Origin: Nitrobacter sp. Nb-311A
Lineage (GTDB): Bacteria > Pseudomonadota > Alphaproteobacteria > Rhizobiales > Xanthobacteraceae
DNA: 64,000 nt
Assembly (NCBI RefSeq): GCF_000152905.1
Contig: NZ_CH672418.1
Coordinates: 180,138 to 244,137, forward strand
Direction of reading: 5' to 3'
Shown: positions 1-8,980 of the stretch, one piece after another
Layout: every line of letters begins with the position of its first letter
Position numbering within the stretch: the stretch's first letter is position 1
The notes under the pieces: generated by a model
Database searches by the model: none
What the model was told of the DNA's origin: nothing
The model's input: the letters and a program-made list of their open reading frames with translations, nothing else
Made by a program: the position numbers and the translations under genes

Positions 1-1
1 C

Positions 2-331
2 TCGCTGGCGCAGGTCGGCCTCGCGCTCGCCACCGCGGCCGGGGCTTGGGTCAATCTGCTGCTCGTGCTCGGATTCGCGGTGCGGGCGAAACTCCTCGAG
101 ATCGATCGCCCTTTGCTGATCTCGCTCGGCAAACTTCTGCTCGCTGGCGCGATACTGGGGGCGACGCTGTGGTTCACCGCGCGTTTTACTTCCGGTCAGT
201 TCACGCACTGGACCACGATGCGCGACGAAGCTGCGCTCGGGTTGTTGGTGATCGTCGGTGCGGTCGTCTATGCCGGCGTGATTTTGCTGCTTTTCGGAGC
301 GCGCTGGCTGAGGTCGCTGGTGCGGGGCTAG
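2..331 (+). CDS. murJ: MurJ lipid II flippase, C-terminal fragment
   Basis: The reading frame is open from the window edge and ends at 331, giving about 109 residues. It reads as the end of the MOP-family lipid II flippase MurJ (MviN): the stretch GLALATAAGAWVNLLL is typical of a late transmembrane helix in this family, and it is followed by two more hydrophobic helices and a short basic tail (RSLVRG). MurJ moves the peptidoglycan precursor lipid II across the inner membrane. The start and most of the gene lie outside the window. The next gene begins 83 bp downstream on the same strand, with no terminator visible between them. Confidence 0.8.
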   Translation, partial: SLAQVGLALATAAGAWVNLLLVLGFAVRAKLLEIDRPLLISLGKLLLAGAILGATLWFTARFTSGQFTHWTTMRDEAALGLLVIVGAVVYAGVILLLFGARWLRSLVRG

Positions 332-414
332 TCTCCGATTGCCAGGATTGCCCGAGCATTGCTCAGTGTTGTTCCGCGGCAGTATGATAAAATGGGAGGA
401 TAGCTGGAGATCCC

Positions 415-2721
415 ATGGTTCCCGTCAAAATGGCTCCCGTAAAGTTCGGCATAGGCCAAAGCGCTCGGCGCAAGGAAGATGATGCCCTCATTCGCGGCAA
501 GGGGCGCTATACCGACGATCACGCGCCACCCGATGCGCTGCATGCGCTGATGCTACGCTCTCCGCACGCTCATGCGACGTACGGGATCGATGTGTCGCGC
601 GCTTGTCGCTTGCCGGGAGTTGCCCTGATCCTCACCGCGGCCGACGTCGCCGATCTCGGGGGCTTGCCCTGCCAGTTCGAATTGCCTGACCAGTCCTTCA
701 CCGCGCCGCCGTACCCCATCCTGCCGAAGGACGAGGTACGGCATATCGGAGACGCCGTTGCCTTTGTGGTTGCCGATACGGTCGAGCACGCTCGCGACGC
801 GCTCGAGGCGATCGAGGTCGAGTGGTCGCCGCTCGCCTCGGTTGTTGGCGTCGCCAACGCCGTGAAGGATGGCGCGCCTCAGGTCTGGCCCGATTACCCC
901 GGCAACGTTTTGTTCGACGTTTCGCTCGGTGACAAGAGAGCGGCCGATGCCGCTTTCGCCGCGGCGGATGCCGTGGCCGAGATTGCGATCGTCAATCCGC
1001 GCGTCGTCACCAACTATATGGAGACGCGCGCCGCGGTCTGCGAATACGACGCGAGGCGTGATCATCTGACGCTGACGGTCGGCAGTCAGGGCAGCCATCG
1101 CCTGCGTGAGATTCTTTGCCAATCCGTGCTGAAGATACCGCTGGAAAAGATGCGCGTGATCTGTCCCGACGTCGGCGGCGGATTTGGCACCAAGCTGTTT
1201 CCTTATCGCGAATATGCGCTGATCGCCGTCGCCTCGAAAAAACTTCACAGAACGATCAAATGGGCGGCGGAGAGGTCGGATCATTTCGTCGGCGACTCGC
1301 AGGGGCGCGACAACGTCACCACCGCGCGCATGGCGCTGGCTCCCGACGGCAGGTTTCTCGGCATGGACGTCGATCTGATGGGGGATATGGGTGCTTATCT
1401 CTCGACCTTCGGTCCCGACATTCCCTATAGCGGGGCCGGGATGCTGCCGGGCCTCTATGATATTCAGGCGTTTCATTGTCGTGTCCGCGCCGTGTTCACC
1501 AACACCGTGCCGGTCGATGCCTATCGAGGCGCGGGCAGGCCCGAGGCAGCGTATGTCGTGGAGCGATTGGTCGATGCCGCTGCACGCAAGATCGGCATGA
1601 CGCCGGACGCGATCCGCCGCAAAAACTTCATTTCACCGGAAGCGATGCCGTACAGGACGGCCACGGGCAAGATCTATGACTCCGGTGATTTCTCGACCCA
1701 CTTGAAACGCGCGCTCGAGATCGCGAAATGGCAGGAATTCGCAAAGCGGGCCGAGGCCGCAAAAGGGCGGGGCCTTATTCGTGGCATCGGTTTGGCCAGC
1801 TATGTCGAGGTCTGCGGCACCATGGGACGCGAGCGGGCGGACGTGCGGCTTGACGCCAACGGCGACGTCACGGTGCTGATCGGCACGCAATCGACCGGGC
1901 AGGGCCATGCCACCGCCTATGCGCAGATCATTGCCGATCAGTTCGGGATACCCCCAGAGCAGGTTCACATGATTCAGGGCGACACCGATGTGGTCGCCAC
2001 CGGCCTCGGCACCGGGGGGTCGAGTTCGATTCCGTCCGGCGGCGTCAGCGTCGAGCGGGCGACCCGGAAGCTCGGCGCCAAACTCCGGGAGATCGCGTCC
2101 GAGGCGCTCGAAACCAGCACGGCCGACCTCGAGATCCGCGACGGTGCGATCCGGATCGCCGGCACCGACCGCTCCATTTCCTTCGCCGACCTTGCGAAGC
2201 GCGCCGATCTATCGAAGCTGACGGCGACCGATCGCTTCAGCAGCGCCGACGGCACCTATCCGAACGGCACTCATGTCGTGGAGGTCGAGATCGATCCGGC
2301 GACCGGCAGGATCGAGTTGGTGAATTATGTGGTCGTCGACGATTTCGGCGTGACGTTGAATCCGCTGTTGCTTGCGGGGCAGGTCCATGGCGGCACCATG
2401 CAGGGGATCGGTCAGGCGCTGATGGAGCAGGCGGTCTATGACACGGACGGGCAACTCGTCACCGGCACGTTGATGGATTACGCGCTGCCGCGTGCGGCCG
2501 ACGGGGTCTCGATCACGTTCGAGACCCGCAACGTCCCCTGCGCCACCAATCCTCTCGGGATCAAGGGAGCGGGGGAAGCAGGCGCTATCGGCTCCTGCCC
2601 GGCGGTGGTCAATGCCATCATCAATGGCTTGTGGCGCGAATACGGGATCGACCACATCGACATGCCGGCGACTCCCGAACGGGTCTGGACGGCGATCCGG
2701 GATGCTCAGCGTCGCTTATGA
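415..2721 (+). CDS. xanthine dehydrogenase family molybdopterin-binding subunit (CoxL-like, form II)
   Basis: 768 residues, the usual length of the large molybdenum subunit of the CO dehydrogenase / xanthine oxidase family. The active-site loop reads AYRGAGR at about residues 369-375, the form II signature rather than the AYXCSFR of true form I CoxL. Molybdopterin-binding segments GQGHATAY and TGGSSS follow. The near C-terminal GAGEAG carries the probable catalytic Glu at about residue 721. The start ATG at 415 has a GGAG nine bases upstream. No genes for the FAD (CoxM) or [2Fe-2S] (CoxS) subunits lie next to it, so partners and substrate are unknown; a CO-oxidising role should not be assumed. 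Confidence 0.85.
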   Translation: MVPVKMAPVKFGIGQSARRKEDDALIRGKGRYTDDHAPPDALHALMLRSPHAHATYGIDVSRACRLPGVALILTAADVADLGGLPCQFELPDQSFTAPPYPILPKDEVRHIGDAVAFVVADTVEHARDALEAIEVEWSPLASVVGVANAVKDGAPQVWPDYPGNVLFDVSLGDKRAADAAFAAADAVAEIAIVNPRVVTNYMETRAAVCEYDARRDHLTLTVGSQGSHRLREILCQSVLKIPLEKMRVICPDVGGGFGTKLFPYREYALIAVASKKLHRTIKWAAERSDHFVGDSQGRDNVTTARMALAPDGRFLGMDVDLMGDMGAYLSTFGPDIPYSGAGMLPGLYDIQAFHCRVRAVFTNTVPVDAYRGAGRPEAAYVVERLVDAAARKIGMTPDAIRRKNFISPEAMPYRTATGKIYDSGDFSTHLKRALEIAKWQEFAKRAEAAKGRGLIRGIGLASYVEVCGTMGRERADVRLDANGDVTVLIGTQSTGQGHATAYAQIIADQFGIPPEQVHMIQGDTDVVATGLGTGGSSSIPSGGVSVERATRKLGAKLREIASEALETSTADLEIRDGAIRIAGTDRSISFADLAKRADLSKLTATDRFSSADGTYPNGTHVVEVEIDPATGRIELVNYVVVDDFGVTLNPLLLAGQVHGGTMQGIGQALMEQAVYDTDGQLVTGTLMDYALPRAADGVSITFETRNVPCATNPLGIKGAGEAGAIGSCPAVVNAIINGLWREYGIDHIDMPATPERVWTAIRDAQRRL

Positions 2722-2835
2722 AGACGAGCGTCTTGAAACAGCCTCGCATCGGAGTGTGTCTTGGCCGCGCGATCAGCCGCCCGTCCAGCACGGCCTTCAC
2801 TTCCAAAAAGGAGCTCGCTTCCGAATCGATTCGTG

Positions 2836-2895
2836 TGAAGAAAACGCGTCGAACACAATCCAAAGCTTCGCTTCTGATTCAATCAGAAGCGAAAG
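2836..2895. repeat. family 1 palindromic repeat, copy a
   Basis: An AAAACGCGTC box at 2840-2850 is followed by a perfect 13-bp inverted repeat, TTCGCTTCTGATT (2867-2879) and AATCAGAAGCGAA (2881-2893), around a single base. It lies between the convergent CoxL-like and CHRD genes. Related copies occur near 3725, 21910, 30515, 49130 and, more degenerate, after 63700. Confidence 0.75.
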
Positions 2896-2914
2896 TGCTC
2901 TGTGTCGTTGCAGC

Positions 2915-3340
2915 CTACTTCGTGACCTGACCACGGATTTCGCCGCCGGGATGGGCTGCGGTATGGACGTTGACGTAGTATTTCCCGGCCAGGAGGTCAG
3001 CCGCTTGCGCATCGGTCAGCGTGGCGCTGCCTTCCGACGGACTGGACGCCGCATTGTGTATCGTAACTGCAATGCCCGCATTCTGGCCGACGTCCGCTGG
3101 TCCATGGAAATGGGCGGCCGTCACCGGACCGGTCAGGGCCGAATAGGTCAGCTTCCAGGTCAGCTTTTTGGACGCGGCATCATAATCGGCGTTGAGCGTC
3201 CCGCTGCCTTTGCTGGTGTTGGCGGGCACTTCGGATGCGCCGTTCAGCGTTGCTGTCAGCTTTTCAGCGGACGCCTGACCCGCGAACGTGACAGCGGCGG
3301 CGAGGGTGAGGAAGGCGAAAGGACTCCTGATGGCTTTCAT
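2915..3340 (-). CDS. CHRD domain protein, secreted
   Basis: 141 residues from the ATG at 3340; an upstream in-frame start at 3373 would only add a non-signal leader. The N-terminus MKAIRSPFAFLTL...AGQASA is a clear Sec signal peptide. The mature part matches the CHRD fold (domain first named in chordin): GASEVPAN, AHFHGPADVGQN and YYVNVHTAAHPGGEIRGQ near the C-terminus. Bacterial CHRD proteins are small secreted beta proteins of unclear function. It converges with the CoxL-like gene; the Lrp-domain gene upstream is on the same strand 76 bp away. Confidence 0.85.
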   Translation of the reverse strand: MKAIRSPFAFLTLAAAVTFAGQASAEKLTATLNGASEVPANTSKGSGTLNADYDAASKKLTWKLTYSALTGPVTAAHFHGPADVGQNAGIAVTIHNAASSPSEGSATLTDAQAADLLAGKYYVNVHTAAHPGGEIRGQVTK

Positions 3341-3415
3341 GGTTTTCTCCCGAGCGGATTCAGGTTGACGCAAGTTCCAACGAGAATTGCTGCAACTTGT
3401 TCCCGGCGGGGGCAG

Positions 3416-3661
3416 TTACTTCGATCCGAACGCCTTGAAAGTAATAATGGTGTGGGTGTCCTGAATGCCGGGAATGACCTGTACCTTTTCGTTGACGAAG
3501 TGACCGATATCGGTGTCGCTATCGACATAGAATTTTGCCAGCAGGTCATAATCGCCGGCGGTGGAATAAATTTCGGAGGCAATCTCGGCTTCGGCGAGAG
3601 CGTTGGCGACGGCATAGGATTGGCCAAGCTTGCACTTGAACTGAACGAAGAAGGGGACCAT
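3416..3661 (-). CDS. stand-alone Lrp/AsnC ligand-binding (RAM) domain protein
   Basis: 81 residues that match only the C-terminal effector domain of Lrp/AsnC regulators. It begins directly with the first beta strand (MVPFFVQFKCKLGQ), carries the AGDYDLLAKFYV core, and ends with the dimer-interface strand DTHTIITFKAFG. There is no helix-turn-helix. Single-domain RAM proteins form oligomers and may bind amino acids or modulate full-length Lrp proteins; here the ligand is unknown. The family call is firm and the role open. Confidence 0.8.
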   Translation of the reverse strand: MVPFFVQFKCKLGQSYAVANALAEAEIASEIYSTAGDYDLLAKFYVDSDTDIGHFVNEKVQVIPGIQDTHTIITFKAFGSK

Positions 3662-3721
3662 CGCGTATCTCCAGAACGAAGCGCCAATATATAGCGTGTT
3701 CGAGCAAATTGGGCACCGGCT

Positions 3722-3785
3722 CGCGCAAGAAAACGCGTCAAATTAGGTTCATAGATCCTCAATGGAATCAGAAGCGAGTTTCCTT
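3722..3785. repeat. family 1 palindromic repeat, copy b (degenerate)
   Basis: AAGAAAACGCGTCAAA at 3726-3741 followed by GGAATCAGAAGCGA near 3765-3778. The first box matches copy a, but the left arm of the palindrome has decayed. It lies between the Lrp-domain gene and thiD. Confidence 0.55.
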
Positions 3786-3924
3786 CTCAGGCGCATCCGG
3801 CGTGTTCTATCAATGCGAGATCGCTCAAACCTTTTTGCTTCCAGCCTTCTGAAGGGATGCGAATGTTGGAATCGGACCGCTCGGATAATTATGCTGGCGT
3901 GATCTGGCGCCCTTACACGAGGAG

Positions 3925-4734
3925 ATGATGACAGTCCCTATTGCCTTGACCGTCGCTGGTTCCGACTCCAGCGGCGGCGCGGGAATCCAGGCCGACCTCA
4001 AGACATTCGCTGCGCTCGGTGTCTATGGAGCTTCCGCCATTACGGCGCTGACTGCGCAGAACACGCAAGGCGTCACTGGAATCCATCACGTTCCACCGCA
4101 TTTCGTGACCGCGCAGATCGATGCGGTGTTCGCAGACCTAAGCGTCGGAGCAGTCAAGATCGGCATGGTTGCGGCTGCAGCCATCGTCGATGCCATCGTC
4201 GCCGGCCTGTCGCGCTGGAAGCCCGCGCATGTCGTGCTCGATCCGGTGATGGTCGCGACCTCGAGAGCCCCTCTGCTGGAGTCCGATGCGTTCGAGGCAT
4301 TACGGAGAAAACTTGTTCCGTTGGCGCAACTGATGACGCCAAATCTGCCGGAGGCCGCAATGCTGCTCGACGAACCCGTTGCCGAGAACGAAAGCGATAT
4401 CGTGCGGCAAGGTCAGCGGTTGCTCGATTTGGGTTGTGATGCGGTTTTGATCAAAGGCGGGCATATGCATGGTCCGGAAAGCATCGACTATCTCGTTACC
4501 CGCCAGGGAGCGCAGATGCTTTCCGCTCCGCGTGCCGCTACCAAAAATACCCACGGCACTGGTTGTTCGTTGTCGTCAGCCGTCGTTGCGGGCCTGGCCA
4601 AAGGCGACGACCTGGAAACCGCCGTGCGCCGAGCAAAAACTTACATCACGGCGGCGATTGCAGCCGCCGACCGGCTCGACATCGGTCGCGGCCATGGACC
4701 GATTCATCATTTTCACAGCTTCGATTTCGAGTGA
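3925..4734 (+). CDS. thiD: hydroxymethylpyrimidine / phosphomethylpyrimidine kinase
   Basis: 269 residues, the normal ThiD length. The ribokinase-like N-terminus [20 protein letters not shown] is the hallmark of the family and [12 protein letters not shown] near residue 208 carries the anion hole and catalytic region. The enzyme phosphorylates HMP and then HMP-P to HMP-PP for thiamine synthesis in the cytoplasm. Start: GAGGAG directly precedes tandem ATGs at 3925 and 3928. No other thiamine genes or TPP riboswitch are visible nearby. Confidence 0.93.
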   Translation: MMTVPIALTVAGSDSSGGAGIQADLKTFAALGVYGASAITALTAQNTQGVTGIHHVPPHFVTAQIDAVFADLSVGAVKIGMVAAAAIVDAIVAGLSRWKPAHVVLDPVMVATSRAPLLESDAFEALRRKLVPLAQLMTPNLPEAAMLLDEPVAENESDIVRQGQRLLDLGCDAVLIKGGHMHGPESIDYLVTRQGAQMLSAPRAATKNTHGTGCSLSSAVVAGLAKGDDLETAVRRAKTYITAAIAAADRLDIGRGHGPIHHFHSFDFE

Positions 4735-4797
4735 CGGTGTCGCCATCGGACTGCGTCAGTCATGGCTTTGTCATGAGAGCATGGTACCTGCACGTGC

Positions 4798-5607
4798 ATG
4801 AGCAGCGACTCAATCGATGAAGGCAAAGCGGATCGTCGGTTCCGGGCTCTATTCATCTCCGACGTTCATCTGGGCGCCAGCGGCTCCCGCGTCAGTCAGC
4901 TTCTGGATTTTTTCAAGTATCACGATGCCGCCACCATCTATCTGGTCGGCGATATCGTCGATGGCTGGGCGCTGAAGTCGAGTTGGCAATGGCCGCAGTC
5001 CCATAACGACTTCGTCCAGAAGATACTGCGCAAGGCGCGCAAGGGCGCGACAGTCATTTACGTGCCGGGCAATCATGATGAATTCCTGCGGTCCTATTAC
5101 GGGACTCATTTCGGTGGCATCGAGGTCGTCGAGAACGCGATCCATCAGGGTGCTGACGGGCGGCGCTATCTCGTTATCCACGGCGATATGTTCGACCTGG
5201 TGGTTCAGAACGCACGGTGGCTCGCCCACCTCGGCGACAAGGCCTACGATTTCGCTATCCGCATCAATCGCCTTGTCAATGCATTCCGGCGCTCGTTTGG
5301 ATTCCCATACTGGTCGCTGTCGAAATGGGCGAAATTCAAGGTCAAGAATGCAGTGAATTACATTGGCGCGTTCGAGCAGACGCTGGCCGGTGAGGCGCGT
5401 CGTCACGGCGCCGACGGTGTGATCTGCGGCCATATCCACCACGCCATAATCCGCGACGAGGATGGCATCCGCTACATGAACTGCGGGGACTGGGTTGAGA
5501 GTTGCACCGCGCTTGCCGAACATGAGGACGGTCGATTTGAGATCATCACATGGGCCGATCCGCTGCGCCCTTCGTCCGTTGTGCCTATAAGCGCGCGTGC
5601 GGCGTAG
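4798..5607 (+). CDS. metallophosphoesterase, LpxH-like (UDP-2,3-diacylglucosamine diphosphatase family)
   Basis: 269 residues with the full calcineurin-type metal site: SDVHLG near residue 20, GDIVDGW near 51, GNHDE near 91, a conserved His in IHGD near 126 and GHIHHA near 206. It resembles LpxH-like hydrolases, which cleave a nucleotide-sugar lipid at the inner membrane. Its stop TAG at 5605-5607 directly precedes the ATG of the glycosyltransferase, so the two are almost certainly co-translated and probably act on related lipid or glycan substrates. Alphaproteobacteria usually use LpxI for the lipid A step, so this may be a paralogue with a different substrate. Confidence 0.8.
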   Translation: MSSDSIDEGKADRRFRALFISDVHLGASGSRVSQLLDFFKYHDAATIYLVGDIVDGWALKSSWQWPQSHNDFVQKILRKARKGATVIYVPGNHDEFLRSYYGTHFGGIEVVENAIHQGADGRRYLVIHGDMFDLVVQNARWLAHLGDKAYDFAIRINRLVNAFRRSFGFPYWSLSKWAKFKVKNAVNYIGAFEQTLAGEARRHGADGVICGHIHHAIIRDEDGIRYMNCGDWVESCTALAEHEDGRFEIITWADPLRPSSVVPISARAA

Positions 5608-6657
5608 ATGCGTATACTGATCGCCACCGATGCCTGGCATCCGCAAATCAACGGCGTGGTGCGGACGCTGACGATGACCGCTGCCGCGGCCGAGCCGCTT
5701 GGCGTGGATATCCGCTTTCTGACCCCCGAGTCGTTCCGGACTGTTGCGCTGCCGGGTTATCCTGGAATTCGCGTTGCATTGCCCGAGCCGACCAGGATCG
5801 CCGCTCTGATCACGGAGGCCAATCCCGACAGCATTCACATCGCGACCGAGGGACCGATCGGTCTTTTTGTGCGCCGCTATTGTCGCAAGCACGGACGGCC
5901 ATTCACGACGAGCTTCCATACCCGTTTCCCGGATTACATTTCAGCGCGGGCATCGATTCCCGAAGCCTGGATATGGGCCGTGCTGCGCTGGTTTCATGGT
6001 GCCAGCAGGGCGGTCATGGCAGCAACCCCGGCGCTTGCGGAGGAGTTGCGTCAGCGCGGTTTCCGCAATGTGGTGCTGTGGACGCGGGGCGTCGACATCA
6101 GCTTATTTCATCCGCGGGAGAGCGATCTCCGCCTGCCGCGCCCGATTTTCCTGTCGGTCGGACGCGTCGCGGTCGAGAAAAATCTCGATGCCTTTCTCGG
6201 CCTCGATCTTCCCGGCACCAAGGTTGTCGTCGGCGATGGACCGGCTCGCGCAACACTCGAGCGGACCTACCCGGACGCGGTCTTTCTCGGCGCGCGAACC
6301 GGCGAGCAACTGGCAGCGATTTATGCCGCCGCTGATGTTTTCGTGTTCCCGAGCCGCACCGATACGTTCGGCCTCGTTCTTCTCGAAGCGCTGGCGAGCG
6401 GCGTTCCGGTCGCGGCCTTCCCTGCGGCCGGTCCGCGCGATGTCATCGGTGATACTCCTGTCGGCGTCCTCGACGAAGATTTAAGATCGGCGTCTCTGGC
6501 GGCGCTGAAAATCACGCCCGAGGCCTGCCTCGAGTTTGCCGCCAGTCGGACATGGGAGAAGTCGGCCCGCGCTTTCGCCGCCAATATCGTTGAGGCCCGC
6601 GCGGCGGAGATGAGAGCGGCAAGTCCCCAGATTGCCGATCCGCGTTTCGTTGTCTAA
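5608..6657 (+). CDS. GT4-family glycosyltransferase
   Basis: 349 residues with a GT-B fold. The N-terminus ILIATDAWHPQINGVVRTL is typical of the MgtA/SqdX-like branch of family GT4. The C-terminal half has LSVGRVAVEKNLDAFL (about residues 179-195) and the nucleotide-sugar binding EX7E region around FPSRTDTFGLVLLEALASG (about 247-266). It probably transfers a hexose to a lipid acceptor at the cytoplasmic membrane face. Its start codon abuts the stop of the metallophosphoesterase (TAGATG), showing translational coupling. Donor and acceptor are not predictable from sequence alone. Confidence 0.85.
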   Translation: MRILIATDAWHPQINGVVRTLTMTAAAAEPLGVDIRFLTPESFRTVALPGYPGIRVALPEPTRIAALITEANPDSIHIATEGPIGLFVRRYCRKHGRPFTTSFHTRFPDYISARASIPEAWIWAVLRWFHGASRAVMAATPALAEELRQRGFRNVVLWTRGVDISLFHPRESDLRLPRPIFLSVGRVAVEKNLDAFLGLDLPGTKVVVGDGPARATLERTYPDAVFLGARTGEQLAAIYAAADVFVFPSRTDTFGLVLLEALASGVPVAAFPAAGPRDVIGDTPVGVLDEDLRSASLAALKITPEACLEFAASRTWEKSARAFAANIVEARAAEMRAASPQIADPRFVV

Positions 6658-6687
6658 CTTGGCAAATTCGCGATGGAAGCGGATGGC

Positions 6688-7794
6688 TCAGGAAAAGAAT
6701 GCGATCTTTTCCGCTTGAGTCATACGTCTGAATGGAGCCATCGGATCAGAGCGCGGGGTGATGCGGGGGACGATTCCACTCGCCAGCAGCGAGACGCCGA
6801 GTGAAGGTGACGAGGCTATCTCAGGTGTCGCGGCTATCTCGGGTGTCGACTCGGGCTCGCGATCAGTATGCGCGTCAGAACTTTCGGCGATCGGCTCGGG
6901 GGCTTGCCCTGGCTCGGTAGTTTCCGGCCTGTCAATGTTAGGATGGTTCGTCTCGGGTTCTGCGAGGTCAGGCGCTGCCATTTCGAGCGCGATCATGTCG
7001 AGCACGGCGTCGTCGTGCGCTATGTCCTGTTCACTCATTATTCCGGCGGCGGGCGCACTTCCGCTATGGTTTGTCGTCATTGCTTCATCGTCGCCATCGA
7101 CCGGCAAGCCGCGTGCGGGAGCGGACGCCGTTTCTGGTTCAACGACAGCAGCTTCCGACCGTGCCTGCTCGTGAGATGCCGCTTCTTCGGGTCGGGAAAC
7201 GACGTCATCGCTCGTTTCGGGGGACGTGGTTTTGGAGGGGGAATTCGTCGGGGCCGGAGAGTCCCACAATTCGTCGAGCGCGGTCTCGATCAGACCGAAC
7301 GCTGAATGGAGCGCCGCCACGTCGTCTCTGGCGGCAAGCTGTGCATGAGCTTTCTCGATAGCGTCGGCTTGCGAATCGAGAATATCGCAGATCCTGCTGT
7401 CTCCGCCGATCTCACGCCAACGCCAGGAGATTTCGTGAATGATGCGTACCCCTTTCTGGATCGGGGCGAGAGCATCGTTGATGATCTGTCTGTCGAATGC
7501 CGCGGTTGCGGTCGTTCTGGCCTCAACGAGACTTCTCCTGATGGCGGCGAGCGCGTTGGGCAACGCGTCGGCAGGCGCCGCCTGTTGTTGAGTCTCGATC
7601 GTTTGCTCGATGCGCGCAACGGCATTGAGCACCATCGCCGTGTCGGCATTACGGTTGCGCTTGGTGTACTCGGAAAGAAACCACCGGCCTCTCGAAGTCT
7701 CCATAAAGGCTTCGCGAATGGCGTCGAAGTCAGCCTCGCTAAGTGGTGTAGCGCAGGCCGAAATCGGCGACAGGGCAAAAGCGTCATCGGCCAT
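6688..7794 (-). CDS. conserved hypothetical protein with helical N-terminus and acidic low-complexity tail
   Basis: 368 residues from the ATG at 7794 (MADDAFALSP); the ORF extends in frame to 7842, but that leader looks like untranslated sequence. Residues about 20-190 are helical and conserved-looking, with FMETSRGRWFLSEYTKRN and RIIHEISWRWREIG. Residues about 195-330 are rich in Pro, Glu, Ser and Ala and probably disordered. The last 25 residues end in PFRRMTQAEKIAFFS, which looks like a short conserved terminal motif. I recognise no catalytic site. Similar long hypothetical proteins occur in related rhizobia as far as I can recall. It converges with the glycosyltransferase gene. Confidence 0.6.
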   Translation of the reverse strand: MADDAFALSPISACATPLSEADFDAIREAFMETSRGRWFLSEYTKRNRNADTAMVLNAVARIEQTIETQQQAAPADALPNALAAIRRSLVEARTTATAAFDRQIINDALAPIQKGVRIIHEISWRWREIGGDSRICDILDSQADAIEKAHAQLAARDDVAALHSAFGLIETALDELWDSPAPTNSPSKTTSPETSDDVVSRPEEAASHEQARSEAAVVEPETASAPARGLPVDGDDEAMTTNHSGSAPAAGIMSEQDIAHDDAVLDMIALEMAAPDLAEPETNHPNIDRPETTEPGQAPEPIAESSDAHTDREPESTPEIAATPEIASSPSLGVSLLASGIVPRITPRSDPMAPFRRMTQAEKIAFFS

Positions 7795-7984
7795 GATAAA
7801 CTCGTCGCGTAAATCATTGCGCGTTAGTGTAACCCTCACCACGATTCAGCCTGAATCGCAATTGAATTGACGCGATCCGAATCGGAAATCCCCACTCGCT
7901 GCGTCCTGGACGGCAGGTGATTCGCTCTTGCCCATGAGCCTGCCGGCACGCCAATCCTGAGAACATTCCGTAAGGCCCAGCCGA

Positions 7985-8980
7985 TCAGCCCCAGAGCGCC
8001 GCGTTCGGCGGATAGACCGTGCTGCCGTCGTAGCGAAGACCATTGTCACGATCGTCAGCCAGCAACAGCGGACCATCGAGGTCGACGAAACGGGCTTGCT
8101 GGGCGATCAGCATGGCGGGCGCCATCGATAGCGAAGTCGCGACCATGCATCCGATCATGATCTCGAAACGCAACGCGCGGGCCGCATCCGCCATGGCCAG
8201 CGCTTCGGTCAGGCCACCGGTTTTATCGAGCTTGATATTGATGGCGTCGTAGCGTTCACGAAGGCCGTCGAGCGACGTCCGGTCATGGGCGCTTTCATCC
8301 GCGCAGACGGCAATGGGTCTGCGAATGCGCGCCAGCGCGTCGTCGTTGCCGGCGGGGAGGGGTTGCTCAACGAGCGTGACGCCGGCGGCCTCGCAAGCCG
8401 CGAGGTTTCGCTCCAGATTATGAGACGTCCATGATTCGTTGGCGTCGACGATCAGTTCGGATTCCGGAGCTTGTTTGCGGACTGCAGCTATCCGCTGAGG
8501 ATCGCCGTCGCCGCCAAGTTTGATCTTGAGGAGGGGCCGATGCGCGGCCTTGGCGGTTGCTGCCGCCATGACCTCCGGCGAACCGAGCGAAATTGTGTAG
8601 GCGGTGGAGCGGGGGGAGGGTGCCGAACGCCCCAGTAATTCCCAGATCCGCTGGCCGCTGCCTTTAGCCTCGAGATCGCAAAGTGCGCAGTCCAATGCGT
8701 TGCGCGCCGCACCGGCTGGCATGGCGGATGCGAGGGATTGGCGGTTCAGGCCTGCTACGAGAGGCTTCTGCATATCGAGGATGGCAGCGAGAACCCCCTC
8801 CGGAGTTTCCCCGTAACGAGCGTATGGAACGCATTCTCCGCGTCCGGTGTGGTCACCCCGGCTGATTTCGGCGACGACTACGACCGCTTCTGCCTTGGCG
8901 CCGCGGCTGATCGTGAAACTCCCCGCGATCGGCCATCGTTCGATGCGGCACCGAAGCGTGGTTTCGTGGTTCGACAACAT
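7985..8980 (-). CDS. dipeptide epimerase (L-Ala-D/L-Glu epimerase family, enolase superfamily)
   Basis: 331 residues from the ATG at 8980; the ORF is open to 9127, but the extra 49 residues do not look like the family. The enolase-superfamily site is present in order: KIKLGG (Lys base of the KxK motif), VDANESW (metal Asp), VEQPLP (metal Glu), CADES (metal Asp) and NIKLDKTGG (second Lys base). The N-terminal capping domain carries the GRGECVPYARYGET loop found in dipeptide epimerases. The likely role is epimerising L-Ala-D-Glu released from peptidoglycan, allowing murein peptide recycling. Confidence 0.85.
   Translation of the reverse strand: MLSNHETTLRCRIERWPIAGSFTISRGAKAEAVVVVAEISRGDHTGRGECVPYARYGETPEGVLAAILDMQKPLVAGLNRQSLASAMPAGAARNALDCALCDLEAKGSGQRIWELLGRSAPSPRSTAYTISLGSPEVMAAATAKAAHRPLLKIKLGGDGDPQRIAAVRKQAPESELIVDANESWTSHNLERNLAACEAAGVTLVEQPLPAGNDDALARIRRPIAVCADESAHDRTSLDGLRERYDAINIKLDKTGGLTEALAMADAARALRFEIMIGCMVATSLSMAPAMLIAQQARFVDLDGPLLLADDRDNGLRYDGSTVYPPNAALWG

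Noticed and set aside
2492..3694. 400-residue plus-strand ORF
   Set aside because: It runs across the end of the CoxL-like gene, a repeat and antisense to the CHRD and Lrp-domain genes; the translation has no domain character.
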